DNA of 64,000 nt. Source: Chrysomallon squamiferum (lineage: Eukaryota > Mollusca > Gastropoda > Neomphalida > Peltospiridae). Made by a program: the position numbers and the translations under genes. The notes under the pieces are model-generated. The model was not told the origin of the DNA. It ran no database searches and saw only the letters and a list, made by a program, of their open reading frames with translations. The stretch is from positions 14,277,374-14,341,373 of the forward strand of contig CM022674.1 of the NCBI GenBank assembly GCA_012295275.1. Reading direction: 5' to 3'. Positions 49,653 to 63,182 of this stretch are shown piece after piece; positions within the stretch are counted from its first letter, which is position 1, and every line of letters begins with the position of its first letter.

Positions 49653-52600
49653 ACAAATATTAATTGAATGTTATTTGTTTTCATTTTAATGTTTACCAAA
49701 GCATTCATCTGTACTACTAAAATATTAAATGATTAAAATGATGGGACCAGTTATAGATAAGTAGCAGATTATAATACATTGTGACAAATTATTTTAATCT
49801 ATTTTTTTATTTTTACAGGAAGTGATGAAATAAATTTTAATGATTTAAATGAATTTATCATTAAGATGTATCCTTTAATTTAATGCAATACACTTTTATT
49901 TTGAAAATAGATATTCTATTCTTAGATGTTTGATTATAATGTTGGAATGCATTATTTATTTATTTATTTATTTATTTAAATATGTCACAATAATTTTCTG
50001 TTTTGTGCATATGTTTGTATGTGCAATGTTGTTTTTTATCTCAAAATTTAGATATCCTATACCAGTAAAAAGTTGTCCTTAACACACCCTAAATGAACAG
50101 TGCACAAATGAAACTGGATTCAGAAAAAGTTAATACACAGATAAAACTATTCTTATATGAGAAAAATAATTTGGAAAAAGAATTATCTGAAATTCGTGAG
50201 AAACAAACGTTGGATGTGAGTTCTATAGAGGTAAAATAATAAAACAAATTCTAGACATGTAATAATAAAAGTAGTAGCAGCTATAATAACAGTAATTGTA
50301 TCTGTTGGTACTATTATAGTGATAATAAATTTAAACTCAAGTTAATAGAGTTTGTGTATTACTTGTTATGTAAATAGTGGTGTGTTTCAGTTAATTATAA
50401 GTTGATATCTCATGCTCAGATCAGTGTTTATTATTGAATATATTTAAATCTGAGATCAGTGTTTATTATTGATTTAAATATATTTAAATCTCAGATCAGT
50501 GTTTATTATTGAAGATATTTAAATCTGAGATCAGTGTTTATTATTGAAGATATTTAAATCATAGATCCTGTGTTTATTATTGAAGATATTTAAATCTCAG
50601 ATCAGTGTTTATTATTGAAGATATTTAAATCTCAGATCAGTGTTTATTATTGAAAATATTTAAATCATAGATCCTGTGTTTATTATTGAAGTTATTTAAA
50701 TCTCAGACCCTGTGTTTATTATTGAAGATATTTAAATCACAGATCAGTGTTTATTACTGAAAATATTTAAATCATAGATCCTGTGTTTATTATTGAAGTT
50801 ATTTAAATCTCAGACCCTGTGTTTATTATTGAAGATATTTAAATCTGAGATCAGTGTTTATTACTGAAAATATTTAAATCATAGATCATTGTTTATTATT
50901 GAAGATATTTAAATCTCAGACCCAGTGTTTATTATTGAAGATATTTAAATGAGATCAGTGTTTATTACTGAAAATATTTAAATCATAGATCCTGTGTTTA
51001 TTATTGAAGATATTTAAATCACAGATCCTGTGTTTATTATTGAAGATATTTAAATCTGAGATCAGTGTTTATTATTGAAGATATTTAAATCTGAGATCAG
51101 TGTTTATTATTGAAGATATTTAAATCTCAGACCCAGTGTTTATTATTGAAGATATTTAAATCTGAGATCAGTGTTTATTATTGAAGATATTTAAATCTGA
51201 GATCAGTGTTTATTATTGAAGATATTTAAATCTGAGATCAGTGTTTATTATTGAAGATATTTAAATCTGAGATCAGTGTTTATTATTGAAGATATTTAAA
51301 TCTGAGACCCAGTGTTTATTATTGAAGATATTTAAATCTGAGATCAGTGTTTATTATTGATTTAAATATATTTAAATCTGAGACCAAGTGTTTATTATTG
51401 AAGATATTTAAATCTCAGACCCAGTGTTTGTTATTGAAGGACATTGGTGAACAGGAGCTGTGTGAAAGGACTGAGGCTGTGAGAATGCAGGATGAAAATG
51501 AAACATCACAAGCAGATTCTTTGTCTAAAGATGTCACCACAAACTGCGAATCAAGGTAGATGCAGTTATTTAACAAATTCAGAGAATCCATGTATATAAC
51601 AGAAGCTGATAATGATGATTCATTATTTTGTATTTAATGTTAGTTATAAATTCTTATATGATTGCTTTAGTATCTTGTATTTCATAATTGTTATATTTAA
51701 CAATATTTATTATTTCATTTTTAATTCTGATTATTATTAACCATATCAGTTTAATAATAAGGCAGACCATCTGCCATTCTCACACTGAGAGCTACAATGA
51801 GTGGCAAGAAAACTGCTGTATGCATTTTCTACATATTGGAAAGCATGTATAACAATCTCACACTAATGATACTGACTGGAAATGTTAAAACCCCCAGTAA
51901 TAACATCAGTATTTTATGTTTAAAAACTCAATCAGTTCAATTAACAATAAATTAATAATAAATTAATAATAAATAATTTAAAGTTAACAATATTGTGATT
52001 TCAGTATCAGTGACCAAGGTTCTGAAGTAGAAATGTGTGATGAATCTCAGAATGCCACTGTCAGTAAAACTAATCAAAGCCAGCAGAAGCCAATGGTACT
52101 GTTTAATTTACAGTAATTAGTTCAGTAAAATTATTTCATTTTAAACTTTCAAAAAGATGTACATGTGTTACTAGATATATTTATTAAAAATTATTATTTT
52201 TAATCTTGCAGTTGCATAGTGGTACAAATACATTTTGAATTCTATTTTGCTTTATCTAAATGTGTTTTCTGAAATAAAGATAATTTTAATAATATTAGTG
52301 CATTAACTAAGGCATTTACAATAAAATAGTGTGTCTGTGAATATAATTATTAAAAAAATTTCAGTATTCACATAATTATTAATTACAATAATATTCTAAT
52401 AATAAAACCTATTTCTAATATCAAGGTTTCAGAATTTGATCATTCTACCCATCAAGAATATGTAAAAAAAAATCAGAAAAATGTGGCTACAGGATCAAAT
52501 ACAGTTAGTGATGTTATTCAACAGTTAAATAACAAACAACAAGTAAATAGTGTTAGACAAGTAAATGTTCAGCCTTCATCTCACAGACAGATGCCAACTC

Positions 52601-53561
52601 TGATTGTTCCTAAACCATCTGCTAATTCTTTCTCTCTTCACACTCCTAAATCTGCAGAACTCCTAGTTTCACAACAGGTTTGTTACAGTTTCAGTACATA
52701 AAATTCTAGTAAAACATTTTGAGATTTTTCCAGATTTGCTGTACAAATTATATTTTACTCCCAATGAATTTCATTTATAAATGGGAAAATATAGCGTTTC
52801 TGCTTTTAGAAAAACTGAAAAAAAAAAACAATAAAAAAAACCAACTTATATAATACACTATTTTCAGTATTTTATTTTATTTCTTCATTTCTATAGTAAT
52901 GGTAACTGTATATACAAGTTAAATAATTTTCATTACTTACTAATGCAGTATACTAACATATACTCTGTTAAAAACATACTGTAGAACTTATTTGTAGACA
53001 ACATTTCAGATCAACAAAGGTATATCAGCAGAAATGATACCAGTTCCAAGACTAGTTCAACCACGTGCTTTGACAAAACCTGTAACTTCAACCACTGATC
53101 CTATAACTTCAACCAAGCCACCTTCTGTGTTTATAACTACAGCCAAACCATCAGCTCCTGGAACTATAACATTAACCAAACCACCAACTCCTGTAACACT
53201 GACCAGATCACCAGCCACTGGTCCTGTGATTTCAGCCAAACCATCAACTTTTCCTTTTGTAATTTCAACCAAACCACCGCCATCTGTTTCTGTAACTTCA
53301 AGCAAACCACCAGTCTCACCTTTCATAATACCACTGCACACAGTACCAACCCAGTCTCCACGACTGTCAGTGCCTCGACTCAGTCAAAAAATTCCAGCCT
53401 CACCAAACCAAATACGATTACCTTCATTTCAAGTACCAACAATTGAAAAACAATCAGTACAGCAGCCTTTTTCCAGGTACAGGTTATTGTTTTCATAAAT
53501 TGAAACTGCATGAAACCAGACATTATATATATGTGTGTGTGTGTGTCTGTCTATTCATGTA

Positions 53562-53613
<52 letters not shown>

Positions 53614-53757
53614 CAATCTTCAATTTAGTTTCTATTTTGATAACACTGTTTCTTAACAACTACAATAAGGATATGTAACAAATAACAGAAGATTACAAGT
53701 ATGTTCTTTTTTAAATTATATTTAGCCCAGTTTTCCCCACAAAAAACAACAGCAAAA

Positions 53758-53800
<43 letters not shown>

Positions 53801-54513
53801 GTACATAAATAAATAAATAAAGAAAGAAAGAAAGAAATAAAGAAAAAAAAGAAAAAAAAAAGAAATCATTTCTGAACAGTGTTTATATATATATATTTTG
53901 CTTAATTCTGATTTAACATTTCACAGAAAACCAGAAGCAAGGATTACATCATTGCCAGATTACGTATATAATTCTTCATCAAGACACTATATACCACCAA
54001 TTCCAAAAGTTATTGCTGTACAGAAAGGTAGAGATCTTTACATTAACATTATAACTATTTTTATATCCATAAGCAAACATCATTATACTGAATGCTTATA
54101 TTCTGCCAAAAAATATACATTTTAATAAATTCTTATTTTCTGTTAAAAATAAAATAAAAATGATTCTGTCAGCAAATATTAATATACATTCTGACATAAA
54201 GCTACAATGATGGTATTTAATATTCAATTGTTAAATAAATCTTTTCAGAACTAATCCATAAAAATTTAAAACAAAGAATGAATGTATATCTGCTTTTTTT
54301 CTCATTTCCAATTGGGATTTGTCAAGAACCAAAACAAGACCATGTATTTTCTCAGAAGACAATGAGTATCACTCAGCCAAAAAGCCCAGCTCCAATAAGG
54401 AAATCATTTGAGGAAAATGGAAGTCATGGTCAGTTTAAATACTTATTTTATTCTTTAAAACAATTGTTTGTTTTTTATTTATGTATGCAATATGTGCACA
54501 TGCAAACACACAT

Positions 54514-54567
<54 letters not shown>

Positions 54568-56734
54568 TCACTTTATTTCCTATTAAAAAGATCAAAATTA
54601 ACATTTCAGCATAACTATCTGCATTATCTACAGCAGTTTGGAGGCTAGCATATTTTGTTACAGAGCTGGAATTTCTGCATTTGTTTTGTCAAGTTTAAAT
54701 ATCAGTAATTAATCAATTTATAAATAAATAAAAAGTATGCTTACTATTAGATATTTACTTCCTATACATATTAATTTTATTATGCATGGAATAGCTTAAG
54801 TTATAAAAAATTTAAATTGTACAAGTCTATATAATGACACCATGTGTTATTATAACTTTTGTATTATCTTGCAGAAAACAATTTTCCTAAAACTCCAAGA
54901 AATGAAGCAAACAGCAGTTCTGAATCAACAAGTCCATTTGACCTAGACAGACATCGGCAGCAGCTAGAATTTCTTAGAGCCAAATCACCAGGTGCACCAA
55001 TTTTCACCAGCAGACCAATGTTTGAAACTGAAACTTCACAAATGGTTAGTTTCAGATGTTTTGTTATTCTCTTTTGTGTTGTATACATTGGACTGATGTC
55101 AGAGATTTTAAGTGTTTATTTTTGAAATTATTTTGCACTGATTTGAACTGGTTCATTTAATCATACTGAAGAATCTGTTTGGTTGGTTTTTGATTTAAAG
55201 GGATGTTTTGTATATTATCAGATTTTTAAAAGAAATTATTAGTTTTTGTCTTAATACCATTTTCAAAATAATATATTTATTTATTTATTTATTATAAATA
55301 CATGTACATAAACAATTTTTATTAGTTACAGTAACAGAAAATAAGCTAACAATCTGGGATAGATATACACAAGAGAGTTACTACCATTTTCTTTTTTCTT
55401 TATAATTTAAGGAAACACATGATGATGTTGAACCAGGATCATTCTTTCAACCATTTCACAAAGAACAGGTAGTATTTTTTATTACTGAGACTATTCCCGT
55501 TCCAACCACTGTATTAGATCTCTTTAAACAAGCATCAGCTTGTGTGCTTTCCTGTTGCTAATAAATTATTTCTTGCTGCTAGCTAAATCAGTGTTGTGAC
55601 AGCAGAAAACAGCAAAAAAATGTGTTTGGCTCCTAGTGACAAAATAAATATGTTGTGTTTGTTAAATATTCATTTATTCTAAATGTATAATAAATCTTGT
55701 ATTATTCAGTTTGAGGAATCGGGTGGTGATAAGATGCATCCATCTAATATTTTTAAACCATCACTGCCAGCCACACAGACATTTAGTCAAGAAAATGGAA
55801 GGGACAGACATCAAGGTATTTGTTATATATATTTACTTCCACTTGATATTTGATTGATGTGTGTATTCAGGACATCAGATTAAACAATCCTGGGTAATCT
55901 TTTCCCTGAACACTCACATAATTGGTAACAGAAAATTTAAAATCATCTTGCAAAACATAAATTGTGAAATAGATTGATAAGCAAAGTGAAAATGACTCAG
56001 AATGTGGGGTAATGTTCCTAACTGAATCAGTTGTAGTGTGGAACAGGAAAATGTAAAGTTGTAAATCAGTTTTCTATCAGAAACGTATTTGACTCTAACC
56101 AGACAGCTATTTGTATCCACAGTTGACAAGAGTTATCTATCTTGGTTCTAAACAGATAAACAAATCTGGGACCGATTCACTTTAAAATGAAAATTACTAC
56201 TAAGAAAATAAAATCCTTTAATACATGTTATTTTGTGTTTCCAGAAATGTTAATGCATATTCAGATGAAATATTTTAAATTTGCTATAATTAAAAGTGAG
56301 AAAATATTTTCTATAGGAAAATTCAGTAATGAAGACATAGATAATTAAAATTTCCCTTCATCTTATTTTGATTCTTTCTTCAGGGGTTAAAACAAGTGAG
56401 AAAACGTTTCCAACAGAAAAATTCAGTGATATTGAAGTAGAAAATTAAAATTTCACTTCATTTTATTTTGATTCTTTCTTCAGAGGTTTCACCTACAAAG
56501 AAAAGCAGCATGGCTCCAGAATCTGTGTTTGACAACTCACCAGAATCAAAACAAACATTTGAATCAGGGTTTTTCTCCTTGTTTGGTGCTGCCCAATCAA
56601 GTCCACAGAGAGAAGACTCAGGTTTCTCATTCAGTTTTGGAGGTGCTGACACCGAATCTTCTCAAGACTTTTCTTTCAGTTTTGGTGAAAATTCAAAGGA
56701 TGACACTTCTTCCTCAGTACTCAACTTGTTCTAA
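47250..56734 (+). CDS. Coiled-coil protein resembling synaptonemal complex central element protein SIX6OS1
   Basis: Seventeen coding exons join without a frame break and encode 807 aa: 47250-47319, 47754-47810, 48024-48150, 48711-48800, 49320-49507, 49819-49867, 50101-50230, 51440-51555, 52005-52095, 52426-52677, 53010-53476, 53927-54027, 54327-54428, 54875-55044, 55412-55468, 55710-55815 and 56484-56734. Residues 1-240 are almost all helical coiled coil. The middle is Ser/Thr/Pro-rich, with a TKPP-type repeat in exon 11. The C-terminus carries SGFSFSFGG and DFSFSFGEN. As I recall human SIX6OS1 (C14orf39), it shares the segment around KYKTFPLVKEYFTVQEEI, an FPKTP-like motif and the FSFxFG tail. 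That protein builds the meiotic synaptonemal complex central element with SYCE1. Because exon 1 begins after a splice acceptor (47247), a noncoding exon must lie upstream. Orthology is inferred from memory. Confidence 0.7.
49601..49650. repeat. (ATT)n microsatellite
   Basis: ATT repeats in the intron after exon 5 of the SIX6OS1-like gene. Confidence 0.9.
49868..50100 (+). other. U12-type (minor spliceosome) intron
   Basis: The donor reads GTATCCTTT, exactly the U12 5' splice site consensus. TCCTTAAC at 50076-50083 matches the U12 branch site, 17-19 bases before the acceptor AG at 50099-50100. The flanking exons join in phase (AT + T). The intron is 233 bp. Confidence 0.88.
50415..51439. repeat. 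~35 bp minisatellite ending at a 3' splice site
   Basis: About 29 copies of a 35-36 bp unit containing GTGTTTATTATTGAAG and ATATTTAAATCTGAGATCA. The last copy (GTGTTTGTTATTGAAG) is the acceptor of exon 8 of the SIX6OS1-like gene (51440). Confidence 0.92.
53571..53860. repeat. (AT)n and (AAAT)n simple repeats
   Basis: AT run at about 53578-53608, then AAAT and AAAG repeats at 53757-53860, in the intron after exon 11. Confidence 0.9.
54510..54563. repeat. (CA)n microsatellite
   Basis: About 26 CA repeats in the intron after exon 13. Confidence 0.95.
56295..56483 (+). repeat. Tandem duplication of a 3' splice-site region (two ~90 bp copies)
   Basis: Two adjacent copies share GTGAGAAAA, AAAATTCAGT, AATTAAAATTTC and end in TTGATTCTTTCTTCAG, at about 56383 and 56483. 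The second is the acceptor used to keep the FSFSFG-coding last exon in frame. The first would give an alternative 3' exon of 21 codons ending in a stop. Confidence 0.8.
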
Positions 56735-57020
56735 CAAAACACTTGAGAATATGATGTTAAGAGGTAACTGCAATTTATAATTAATATTTAGCTTTTTGTT
56801 TACAAGGAGGGTAACAGGTTGTTTAATTTACAAATATTTACATAAAGATCGTAAGGTTAATTTTTAAATATTTAGCTTTTGTTCATTGTAGAATATACTT
56901 ACTGAGACAAAACCTTTTGTGGTATCAAGTATATTAATTTAACTGATATTAATTTAGAAATAGCAGTCAAAAATCAACAGGTTCTATATCTTTGTTTTTT
57001 TAATTTATTGTCAGTTTATG

Positions 57021-57026
57021 AATAAA
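57021..57026 (+). terminator. Possible poly(A) signal of the SIX6OS1-like gene
   Basis: AATAAA about 290 bases after the stop codon; a second candidate lies near 57222. Confidence 0.35.
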
Positions 57027-60000
57027 ATAGGTAGAAAGTTATTTCACTTTTACTTCAAAAGATAAATATCAGTTACTTAAGAAAATATAAACTTACTGTC
57101 TTTTGTATAGATATTTGTTATAGTGATTTAATTATTTTAATTTTTTATATCTGCTTGTGTTTCTTTTAATGCTATCAGCTAATTTTTGTTTAATTAGAGT
57201 GATGAATTTTATATGGTTAAAATAAATTTTAAGTTCTGTATATTATTTTGAAATTTCTTTTGGTAAAAACATAGTTCATATATTGATTTCAGAAAACAAA
57301 CAATTTTTCTTTGGTGATTATTCCACAGCGATGTGGACTTTAATTAACACAAGACAAGAGCATTACAGTTTGAATAAGCATTAACACAAATAACAAATAA
57401 TTATTTAAAAAATAACATACAAATGAGGAGAAAACAAACTGAAATGAAATAAATATGTGGTTACAGATTTAAAATGATAAAATGAAAATTAGAAACATTT
57501 ATTTGGACTAGAATAATTTAGTTATGAGATTAGCAAAAACATTTGTGAAATTTAATTAACTGATTATCTTTTTAAAAAGAAAAGATGAAATTACATGTTT
57601 ATTAGTATTATTAGTATCATTTTTTTTTGGTTCCTCTTCAACTGAAATATTCTTTATTTAAGACACTGGAATTACTTTTACCCCATAAAAATTAAGTGTT
57701 TAAAATTACTATTTAAAGAGAATTTCGTTTGTATTTATGAATAAAATCGAATTCTGCGGCTTTTCAGCAGACATTTGGCACATTGTTGTATTGTATAAAG
57801 TATATTTGTTAGAAAAACAAGCAATCATCATAAATGTTTTTAAAAAAACCAATAAAAAAAAAATTAAAATATAAACAATAATAAATAAAAAATAATAAAA
57901 CATAAATAAACATTATTAATAAAAACTGTATTAACAAACCCTCTGCCAACAAAAATTTAAATAAATTTTTAAATTTAACATCAATAAATAAAATAAGTAA
58001 AGAAAGGCACACATCTTTTAAGTATTGTTCAGTTATTCAGCAAAATGTAAAATCAGAAAAATACAAAATAATCACAATTTGTTAAAACTGCATATTTCTC
58101 CTTTTTTTTCTATTTTTTAAAATCAAAATATGCAGAAAAAACTATTTGAAACAGTTTACACAAAAATAAGCTCAGTTATGAACTAAAAAGCTAAAATACT
58201 GGCAATGTAAATATATGACATCTTTTCCTCTAAACAAGCAAATAATTTACAATATTACAACTTCTCAATGAAATATACACACATCTTACTCCAGACACAA
58301 AATTTCATCACGAGTATTATTATTTACTATAATTAACAATAAATTTACAACAAACATGCTTTAACTAGCACAAATACATTAAAAAAACAAGATGTGAAAA
58401 AGGATTAAGTATCATATTTGAAATATACACCACTGTATAATCTAACAAGAAACACTTTTACCCTTTCATTACATGTGGAACTGAAACTGAAATTGTTTTC
58501 TTTTGAAATAATTATGAATTTTATAAGGTCTTTCAGACTAAAGATTTAATTTTGATGAAATTCTAAATATATTTAGAAAGCAGACAAATGTTATTTAAAT
58601 ACATTTTGTTATTAATGAGAAATAAAAATATTCTGTGATTGTTCAGTAAATGTAAAATAAAATATAGGTCTTGTAGTTCAAAGCTTTCATCTTAATTTCA
58701 GTATCTGGAGAATAAAGAAACTCAGTAAAAACAGCTGTAAATAAACATAGCCAAATAGGTTAATATTTCATCATTGTATGTGTTATATTGTAAGTGACAT
58801 AAAGTGTAAGATTTATAAAAGAATTGTAATATCCAGTTATTGCAAAATATAATGTTAGTTATTATAAACAACAAAAAACATTTTCATTTTTATTTTTAAC
58901 TGATTAATGTATTAAGATATGTTTTGATAAACATTTTTAATAACAGCAATTATTTGTTCCATATAACTGAATCATGCTTTGAGAAAACCTAAATTTATTT
59001 TCAAGTATGTTATATAATTTAGGTTTTCTTACAGTATAGTTCTATTACATGTCAACAAATCAGTGTAAATTATCACATTGAGAATGTCCATTTCCTTAAT
59101 GCTAAAATAAATAAAACAGCAGTACTATTTTCAAAGGGAAAAACAAATGCTGATAAATGTAATTTTCCCTCACAAAATGCAATAGTAATTAAATATCTAG
59201 TTACAATGAATCATAAAATTATTTGAAGTTACATTTTATCAGCTTTTGCTGATAAACATTCATTTTTATATTCTTTTCATAATAAAATATTTTTATTAAA
59301 AATGATTAATTGTTAAACTGAAACATCATTATGCAGATGTCAATATTATGACTAATGTATCTGTATGTATGTGATGTTGTAAGTAGAAATAATTTACAAC
59401 ACATAAAGTAAAGCATGATACTTTATCACTAAACCAGGATGACACAATGGAAAATTATCAATGAAGGTAATATTAACTAAGTTATTTAATATGTAAATAC
59501 TGTATCGTGCAAAAAGTGAAACTAAATATGACTACGTGAAAGCAGAAGAAATTTTTTATAAAAGATACTGAGACATGATTTATTATGGCTTAATAAAAAT
59601 AGTTTTTTTTGTTTAACGTTTTCATCACATAAATACAAAGAAAAGAGAAAATACACACAAACACAGAGTAAGGTATTTTATAAAACTGCTTCTGAGGTAT
59701 GTATTAGTGGATGAAAATGTCATGTTTTACTATGAAAGAAGTAATGTTTATATTATTTAAAAACATGACAAATGATTTACATCAAGTTGTAGAAATAAAA
59801 AATAATATACAGTATTTTGCATATAATTTTGCTGCTTGTTTTGTGTCTCAAACTGAGTTATTTTGTATTTTTGGGTGTTGTTATTATCTAAATAAAATTA
59901 ATTCTAAATGAAAAGTGTCTTCTTTTTGTAGCAAACTACAGAGATCATTAAAAACACAAAGTAATCCATGTTAATACTTACTAATTATTGCACAGATCAA

Positions 60001-60246
60001 ACAAAAAATGTGACACTTTAATAAATTAGTATTTCTTTTTTAACAAGTTTCAGAGTAGAAAAGAGACTAATAACATTCTACCAGACAGAATCCATCACAT
60101 TCAGAATGTATAACAACAAAACAAACTATTTTTACGTTGTCATGTAGCAGAACTGGGACAACATATCTAATATATACAAATATCTTGATTTATTTGTGCA
60201 GATTTGAGTATTAACACTGTTTAGTTCTACTGCACAGAGCACTGTG
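57027..60246. other. Region between convergent SIX6OS1-like and ACAP-like genes
   Basis: AT-rich, with no supported coding exon. Much of the right half may be the 3' UTR of the minus-strand ACAP gene. The 66-codon frame at 59711-59911 has no recognisable content. Confidence 0.6.
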
Positions 60247-60776
60247 TCACTTTCTCTTTAACTTCTCTGGGTTGTTGGAGGCCATGTTTGTAAAATCACG
60301 GAAGACATCCTGAAATGTTTCATCACCTGATAAAGAAAAAAATTATAAAATACCATTCGAATACATACAGTAAATAGTTATACTGATTTTCTTTTTGATT
60401 AGCTGTACTTGTCAGTCTGTGTTAATGCTTATTTATAATGGAAACTAATATGGATAAAAGATACCAGTCTGAAGAATAAAATTATTCACACAAATCTTTA
60501 AAAAAAGAAAAGAAAGACACACTTACATTATGCACTGATAACTTAAGAAAAATGTGATTATTATTACAAGTGTTTTAAAAAGAAAAATGTAACAAGACTG
60601 TTTCCAGTTTGAAATAATTACTTGGGTTTCCAGAGAATCCATCAGCTTCTTTCATTTCTTCATTCAGCTTTGACAGTCTTAATCTACAAAATAAAACAAG
60701 ACATCATGTCACATTTATAGAAACAGACTTTTTATGCACAAACAAACAAGAACAACAAAAAAAAAAAAAAAATAAT

Positions 60777-60827
<51 letters not shown>

Positions 60828-61743
60828 CACACATACATACACTCACTCTTTCACTGCCACAGATCCATTCATTCACTCACTCATACACAAAAAGACAGAC
60901 AACATTTAAAGCAATGTTTTTTCACTTACAATGTGACTATGTCAGCATTAGCAGCTTCAACAGCAATCATCAGTGGATCCTGTAAAGTTTAAATGTATAT
61001 TCATAAACCTTTCAAAATTGGAACAATGTTGCTGTATTAATTCTAAGTGCTTTGATTACTACACAAATAATTACATATAAATACAAATATTTTTAGAAAC
61101 AATTTACACCCCCAGCCACACAGATTTCTTTTCTTTTATGAATGTAAAATATATATATTTTAAAAAATTTAAAAATAAAGTTATTTGAAACTATTTTCTC
61201 CACATATCTTAAAAGTGAAGATAATTAACTGCAATTTTATTATTTAAAAAAACTAAGTATTAATTAAATATATATTGATCCAAAAAAATAAAATGGATGA
61301 AAAGTAAACTGTTTTATCTTACCTTCCCTTCATTATCTTTAGCATTTTGGTTGGCACCTCGCTTTAAAAACTGACAAACTTGGCTGAAATCATTACAGTA
61401 AATATAAATAATAATCATATCCAGTTTCTAACAATTACATATTTATTATTAATAATAACAAGTCAGGTGAAAAGTCAGCTGCTTCAAGTTTTTTTTTATA
61501 TCAAAAGTTCTGTAAAAAGAATGTGAAATAAAAAATTATTCCTGTGGATAATTTTAATTGACATTTAAATATGAAATTGCTCAGTTTGAAAAAGTTAAGA
61601 AATTGTTTGATGAATTTATGAAATACTACAATAAGTACAATAGGTGTTCAAATAAACAGTACAATAGGTGTTCAAATAAAGAGCTTAAAAGGTTATTTAT
61701 CTTAAATCATTTCATTAATAGGATTAAATAATGTTGTAATATG

Positions 61744-61801
<58 letters not shown>

Positions 61802-62421
61802 CCACAGAAACAGACAGACACTCTGATGTCTATGCTGCTTTGTATTTAACAACTGACCCTGTGTGACCTAACATTGTAGCATGGTGAAGTGGTGTGCGAC
61901 ACTTGATGTCCATCCTGTCTAACTTCGCCCCATTCAACAGAAGAAACTCACAGGCAGACAAAGAACCCTGTAAAATAAACAATTTCCTTAAAATTTCTAA
62001 AACATTTACTTATCTTGAGTATTGCAACCAAAACATTTACTGACACTGAATACTGCTACTGAAACATTTACCCACCTTTAATAATGCTACTAAAAATTTA
62101 CTCATTTTGAATAATGCAACAAAATTATTTGCTCACCTTAAGGACATACTCTAAAATATTTACTGATTTTAAAATATTTACTCACCGTTTCTACAGCCTT
62201 CATTATTGGTGTTTTATTATCATCTTCTGAGTTGACCCAGTTAGGATCTGCACCGTGTGCCAGAGCCTCCAACATGACGGGCAGGTTCCGCGCCTCCGTG
62301 GCTTTGTACAGCAGCATGTTTGGGTCAAGTTTGCTCATGTCTTCCCACGACGTGGTCGACTTCCTGTCATCAGAGTCATCCATCTCAGTAGACGATTCCT
62401 CAGAACTTTCAAAATCAAGAC
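60247..62421 (-). CDS. Arf-GAP with coiled coil, ankyrin repeat and PH domains (ACAP2/ACAP3-like), C-terminal part
   Basis: Six minus-strand exons, 62421-62186, 61967-61858, 61383-61323, 60979-60930, 60683-60622 and 60326-60247, join in frame for 198 aa to a stop at 60249. They encode an acidic Ser-rich linker, then ankyrin repeats with LLYKATEARNLPVMLEALAHGADPNW, ACEFLLLNGAKLDR, TPLHHATMLGHTGQVCQFLKRGANQ and DPLMIAVEAANADIVTLLRL. The C-terminal tail contains DETFQDVFRDF and NNPEKL. These match what I recall of the human ACAP2 C-terminus closely. The family inactivates Arf6 at plasma membrane and recycling endosomes. The BAR, PH and Arf-GAP exons must lie to the right of the window, since the first visible exon starts at an acceptor (62422). 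Confidence 0.9.
60781..60828. repeat. (CA)n(TA)n microsatellite
   Basis: CA repeats followed by a short TA run, in an ACAP intron. Confidence 0.95.
61748..61799. repeat. (CA)n microsatellite
   Basis: About 26 CA repeats in an ACAP intron. Confidence 0.95.
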
Positions 62422-63182
62422 CTGTACAAATACAACTCTCTGTTATCTGGATAGAATTTATAAAACTAAGACCTGTACAAATACAACTCTCTGTTATCTG
62501 GACTGTAGAATTTATAAAACAAAGACCTGTACAAATATAACTCTCTGTTATCTGGACTGTAGAATTTATAAAACAAAGATCTGTACAAATACAACTCTCT
62601 CTTATCTGGACTGTAGAATTTATAAAACTAAGACCTGTACAAATACAACTCTCTGTTATCTGGACTGTAGAATTTATAAAACTAAGACCTGTACAAATAC
62701 AACTCTCTGTTATCTGGACTGTAGAATTTATAAAACTAAGACCTGTATGAATACAACTCTCTGTTATATGGACTAGAATTTATAAAACAAAGACCTATAC
62801 AAATATAACTCTCTCTTATCTGGACTGTAGAATTTATAAAACTAAGACCTATACAAATACAACTCTCTCTTATCTGGACTAGAATTTATAAAACAAAGAT
62901 CTGTACAAATACAACTCTCTATTATCTAAACTGTAGAATTTATAAAACAAAGATCTGTACAAATACAACTCTCTCTTATCTAAACTGTAGAATTTATAAA
63001 ACTGACCTATACAAATACAACTCTCTATTATCTAAACTGTAAAATTTATAAAAGTAAGACCTCTACAAATACAACTCTCTGTTATCTGGACTGTAGAATT
63101 TATAAAACTAAGACCTGTACAAATACAACTCTCTGTTATCTGGACTGTAGAATTTATAAAACTAAGACCTGTACAAATACAA
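62422..63182. repeat. ~54 bp minisatellite ending at a 3' splice site
   Basis: About 15 copies of a 51-55 bp unit with ACCTGTACAAATACAACTCTC, TTATCTGGACTGTAG and AATTTATAAAACTA. On the minus strand every copy carries GAGAGTTGTATTTGTACAG followed by GTCTT, and the last one is the real acceptor of the ACAP exon starting at 62421. Confidence 0.93.

Noticed and set aside
53057-53341. 94-codon minus-strand Gly/Val-rich frame
   Set aside because: Antisense shadow of the Thr/Pro repeat exon of the SIX6OS1-like gene.
59711-59911. 66-codon frame between convergent genes
   Set aside because: Lies in probable 3' UTR sequence and has no recognisable features.
62232-62776. Plus-strand frames with repeated CTNTTLCYLDC
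   Set aside because: Translation of the 54 bp minisatellite and antisense of an ACAP exon.
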